From positions 1 to 64,000 of the forward strand of contig PLZB01000095.1 of the NCBI GenBank assembly GCA_003151955.1: DNA of 64,000 nt, read 5' to 3'. Below, one piece after another: positions 61,932 to 64,000 of the stretch (position 1 is the stretch's first letter; each line of letters opens with the position of its first letter). The translations under genes and the position numbers were made by a program. Source of the DNA: Acidimicrobiaceae bacterium. Lineage in GTDB: Bacteria; Actinomycetota; Acidimicrobiia; Acidimicrobiales; UBA8190. The notes under the pieces are model-generated. The model worked only from the letters and a program-made list of their open reading frames with translations. It ran no database searches and was not told the DNA's origin.

Positions 61932-63937
61932 GGGGAGGTGGCCCCGATCGCCAGGGCCACGGCCGGGACGGGGGCGGAGACGGCGTCGGTGGCCTGGCGA
62001 CGGCGGCGGCCGGGGACGGCGGCCAGGATGGAGCCGATGACGAGGATGGCGCCGCCGACCCAGAGCCAGGAGACGAGGGGCTGGACGGTGACCCCCACGG
62101 CCACCGCCCCCCGGGGGTCGACCCGGCCGGTCTGGTCGGTGGGGAGGGTGTCGACGGTGAGGTAGATGTCCCGGAGGGTCCCGGAGTCGACGGCGGGGGT
62201 CCCGACCGGGTCGGTCCCGGACCCGAACCGGGTGACGGCGGGCCGGAACGGGCCCCGACCGTCGACCTCGACGACGACCTCGGTGGCGGACCGGACGGAG
62301 TCGGTGACGAGGGCCATCCGGACGTAGGTGATCCGGTGGCCGTCGAAGGTCCTCGTCTGGCCGGGGAGGAGCTGGACCTCGCCCCGATGGCCGAAGGCCA
62401 TGGCGGAGGTGAGGGCGACGGCGATGACGACGACGCCGACGTGGACGACCATCCCCCCGTTGGCCCGGCCCACGAGGCCCCGCCAGGCCCCGACACCGTG
62501 GCGGTGGGCGCCCCGGGCGGCCAGAGCCAGCTGGCGGATGTTGGCCGAGGCGGCGAAGGCGCCGAGGCCGTAGGCGACGAGGGGGACGAGGCCGTGGATT
62601 CCGAGGGCGACGCAGGCCACCACGACGAGTCCCCCGGCCCAGGCCGGGAGGAGGAGCCGCTCCCCGAGGGTCCCGGCCGTGGCCTTCCGCCAGGGGAGGG
62701 CGGGACCGATGGCCATGAGGAAGAGGAGGGCCAGGCCGATGGGGAGGGTGAGGGCGTCGAAGTAGGGGGCCCCCACGGTGACCTGCTGGTGGCGGAAGGC
62801 CTCGAAGAGGAGGGGGAAGACGGTCCCCAGGAGGACGACGAAGGCGAAGCCGACGAAGAGGAGGTTGTTGAGGAGGAAGGCCCCCTCCCGGCTCAGGGGG
62901 GAGTCGATCCCGCCCGGGGAGCGGAGCCGGTCGCCCCGCCAGGCGATGAGGCCGATCCCCCCGACGAGGACGGCCCCGAAGAAGCCGAGGAGGAGGGGGC
63001 CGATGGTGGAGTCGGAGAAGGCGTGGACGGACTCGATGACCCCGGACCGGGTCAGGAAGGTGCCGAGGACGGTGAGGCTGAAGGTGGCGATGACGAGGGA
63101 GAGGTTCCAGACCCGGAGGAGCCCCCGGCGCTCCTGGACGAGGACGGAGTGGAGGAAGGCGGTGGCGGTCAGCCAGGGGAGGAAGGAGGCGTTCTCGACG
63201 GGGTCCCAGGCCCAGAAGCCCCCCCAGCCCAGGACCTGGTAGGACCACCAGGCCCCGAGGACGATCCCCACGGTGAGGCAGGCCCAGGCGAAGAGGGTCC
63301 ACCTCCGGGTGGCCAGCTGCCAGCCCTCCCCGATCCGGCCGGTGGCGAGGGAGGCGATGGCGAAGGCGAAGGGGATGGTGAAGCCGACGAAGCCGAGGTA
63401 GAGGATGGGGGGGTGGAAGGCCACCAGGGGGTTGTCCTGGAGGAGGACGTTGGGGCCGACGCCGTCGGTGGGGATCTTCCCGGCCACGGCCTGGAAGGGG
63501 TCGGCGGGGCCGGCCATGAGGAAGAAGAAGAAGGCGGCCACTAGGTAGGTGACGAGGGTGGCCCAGCCCACCAGGGGGTCCTCGGAGCGGTGCCGGAACC
63601 GCCACACCATGGCCCCGATGTAGCCGGCCAGGATGAGGCCCCAGAGGAGGATGGAGCCGGCCAGGGCCGACCACATCCCGGTCACCGTGTAGAGGAGGGG
63701 GGTGCCCCGGCTGTTGTTGGCGGCCACGTAGGCCAGGGAGAAGTCGTGGGTGACGAGCGCATGCTCCATGGCCCCGGTGGCGAGGAGGGCGCCCCCGAGG
63801 AGCAGGAGGGCCCAGACCCGTCCGAAGCGGATGATGTCGGGACGGTTCCGGACCAGGCCGACCGCCAGGGTGCCGGCCCCGCCCAGGGCGGCCGCCACCC
63901 CCAGGAGGACGCCGGTGTGCCCGAGGGTGCCGTTCAT
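61928..63937 (-). CDS. ccmF: haem lyase subunit CcmF
   Basis: 669 residues from ATG 63937; AGGAAG lies 8 bases upstream, which favours it over GTG 63943. About fifteen membrane segments. The WWD haem-handling motif is seen as WGGFWAWDPVENASFLPWLTA; GTFLTRSGVIESVHAF and the C-terminal periplasmic domain (about 520-630) are typical. Ligates haem to c-type cytochromes with CcmH. Overlaps ccmE and ccmG at both ends. Confidence 0.96.
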   Translation of the reverse strand: MNGTLGHTGVLLGVAAALGGAGTLAVGLVRNRPDIIRFGRVWALLLLGGALLATGAMEHALVTHDFSLAYVAANNSRGTPLLYTVTGMWSALAGSILLWGLILAGYIGAMVWRFRHRSEDPLVGWATLVTYLVAAFFFFLMAGPADPFQAVAGKIPTDGVGPNVLLQDNPLVAFHPPILYLGFVGFTIPFAFAIASLATGRIGEGWQLATRRWTLFAWACLTVGIVLGAWWSYQVLGWGGFWAWDPVENASFLPWLTATAFLHSVLVQERRGLLRVWNLSLVIATFSLTVLGTFLTRSGVIESVHAFSDSTIGPLLLGFFGAVLVGGIGLIAWRGDRLRSPGGIDSPLSREGAFLLNNLLFVGFAFVVLLGTVFPLLFEAFRHQQVTVGAPYFDALTLPIGLALLFLMAIGPALPWRKATAGTLGERLLLPAWAGGLVVVACVALGIHGLVPLVAYGLGAFAASANIRQLALAARGAHRHGVGAWRGLVGRANGGMVVHVGVVVIAVALTSAMAFGHRGEVQLLPGQTRTFDGHRITYVRMALVTDSVRSATEVVVEVDGRGPFRPAVTRFGSGTDPVGTPAVDSGTLRDIYLTVDTLPTDQTGRVDPRGAVAVGVTVQPLVSWLWVGGAILVIGSILAAVPGRRRRQATDAVSAPVPAVALAIGATSP

Positions 63938-64000
63938 GTGCACTTCCTGGCGGGCCGGTCGGGGTGGGCGGCTGCGTAGCTGGGGGTGTGGTCCACGACG
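63934..64000 (-). CDS. ccmE: 3' end of a cytochrome c maturation protein CcmE gene (partial)
   Basis: The last 21 codons, VVDHTPSYAAAHPDRPARKCT, end in TGA that overlaps the ccmF ATG (ATGA). CcmE, the haem chaperone, normally precedes ccmF in actinobacterial ccm operons; identity rests on this position and on the VDHTPSY-like tail, so it is moderate only. The gene continues beyond the window. Confidence 0.6.
   Translation of the reverse strand, partial: VVDHTPSYAAAHPDRPARKCT

Overview
The window is high-GC DNA (very GC-rich third codon positions, many GTG and TTG starts, 1-4 base gene overlaps of the GTGA/ATGA/TTGA type). The gene content points to an actinobacterium, most likely of the class Acidimicrobiia: a WhiB regulator, a PdtaS-type kinase, DUF3090, DUF3107 and SCO1664-type proteins, a coenzyme-F420 FrhB-like protein, an MshB/PIG-L deacetylase, paired ArsA-like ATPases, and surface proteins carrying the '[14 protein letters not shown]' repeat that is very common in Acidimicrobiia. 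The class-level placement is inference from these families. I saw no rRNA, tRNA or CRISPR array.

Layout. 1-6939 (minus): most of a giant secreted beta-helix/IPT/FN3/propeller protein, cut by the window edge. 7.3-11.3 kb: a small membrane protein, an EthD-like protein, a Ser/Thr kinase, a trypsin-like PDZ protease and a divergent HxlR regulator. 11.3-13.6 kb: two toxin-antitoxin (TA) modules around an enoyl-CoA hydratase. 13.6-17.5 kb: glutamine amidotransferase, PIG-L deacetylase, secernin-like peptidase, DEAD-box helicase. 17.8-19.6 kb: an ECF sigma factor coupled to a membrane Kelch protein. 19.6-24.2 kb: TPP-riboswitch-controlled thiC, a Bcp peroxiredoxin, a TetR/ABM-like pair, a broken second Bcp copy and a third TA module. 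24.2-30.6 kb: Fpg/Nei glycosylase, FrhB-like protein, an ABC-2 exporter and a fourth TA module beside a decayed PIN gene.

30.8-40.3 kb: family-5-like UDG with a membrane protein; the phosphatase-DUF3090-kinase-like trio known from actinobacteria; SixA/DUF459/MBOAT, probably a polymer-modification unit; electron-transfer flavoprotein; and a wrecked GDPD gene. 40.4-44.6 kb: WhiB with a CRP-like site, a hybrid sensor kinase and an OmpR-type regulator. 44.6-46.9 kb: a second ECF sigma/membrane-partner pair followed, beyond an in-frame stop, by propeller repeats. 47-54.3 kb: a tightly packed DUF3107-ArsA-ArsA-PHP-PdtaS run, a dGTPase-like protein with a tiny coupled ORF, and a DUF5685-like protein with a cysteine-rich tail. 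54.4-59.5 kb: a polytopic membrane protein, then an iron-sulfur group (Mrp, SufR-like regulator, cysteine desulfurase). 59.5-64 kb: a cytochrome c maturation operon read leftwards (ccmE-ccmF-ccmG-ccmH-TPR protein-unknown).

The most unusual signals are: (a) all four TA modules share one promoter design, a palindromic operator overlapping a -10 box placed 6-8 bases before the start codon, implying leaderless autoregulated mRNAs; (b) a near-perfect 20-base palindrome with core TTCCGCGGAA occurs three times, each time at the edge of a TA module; (c) both ECF sigma factors overlap genes for single-pass proteins with large predicted exported parts; (d) four damaged or possibly damaged genes (Bcp, VapC, GDPD, propeller tail) lie near these accessory units.
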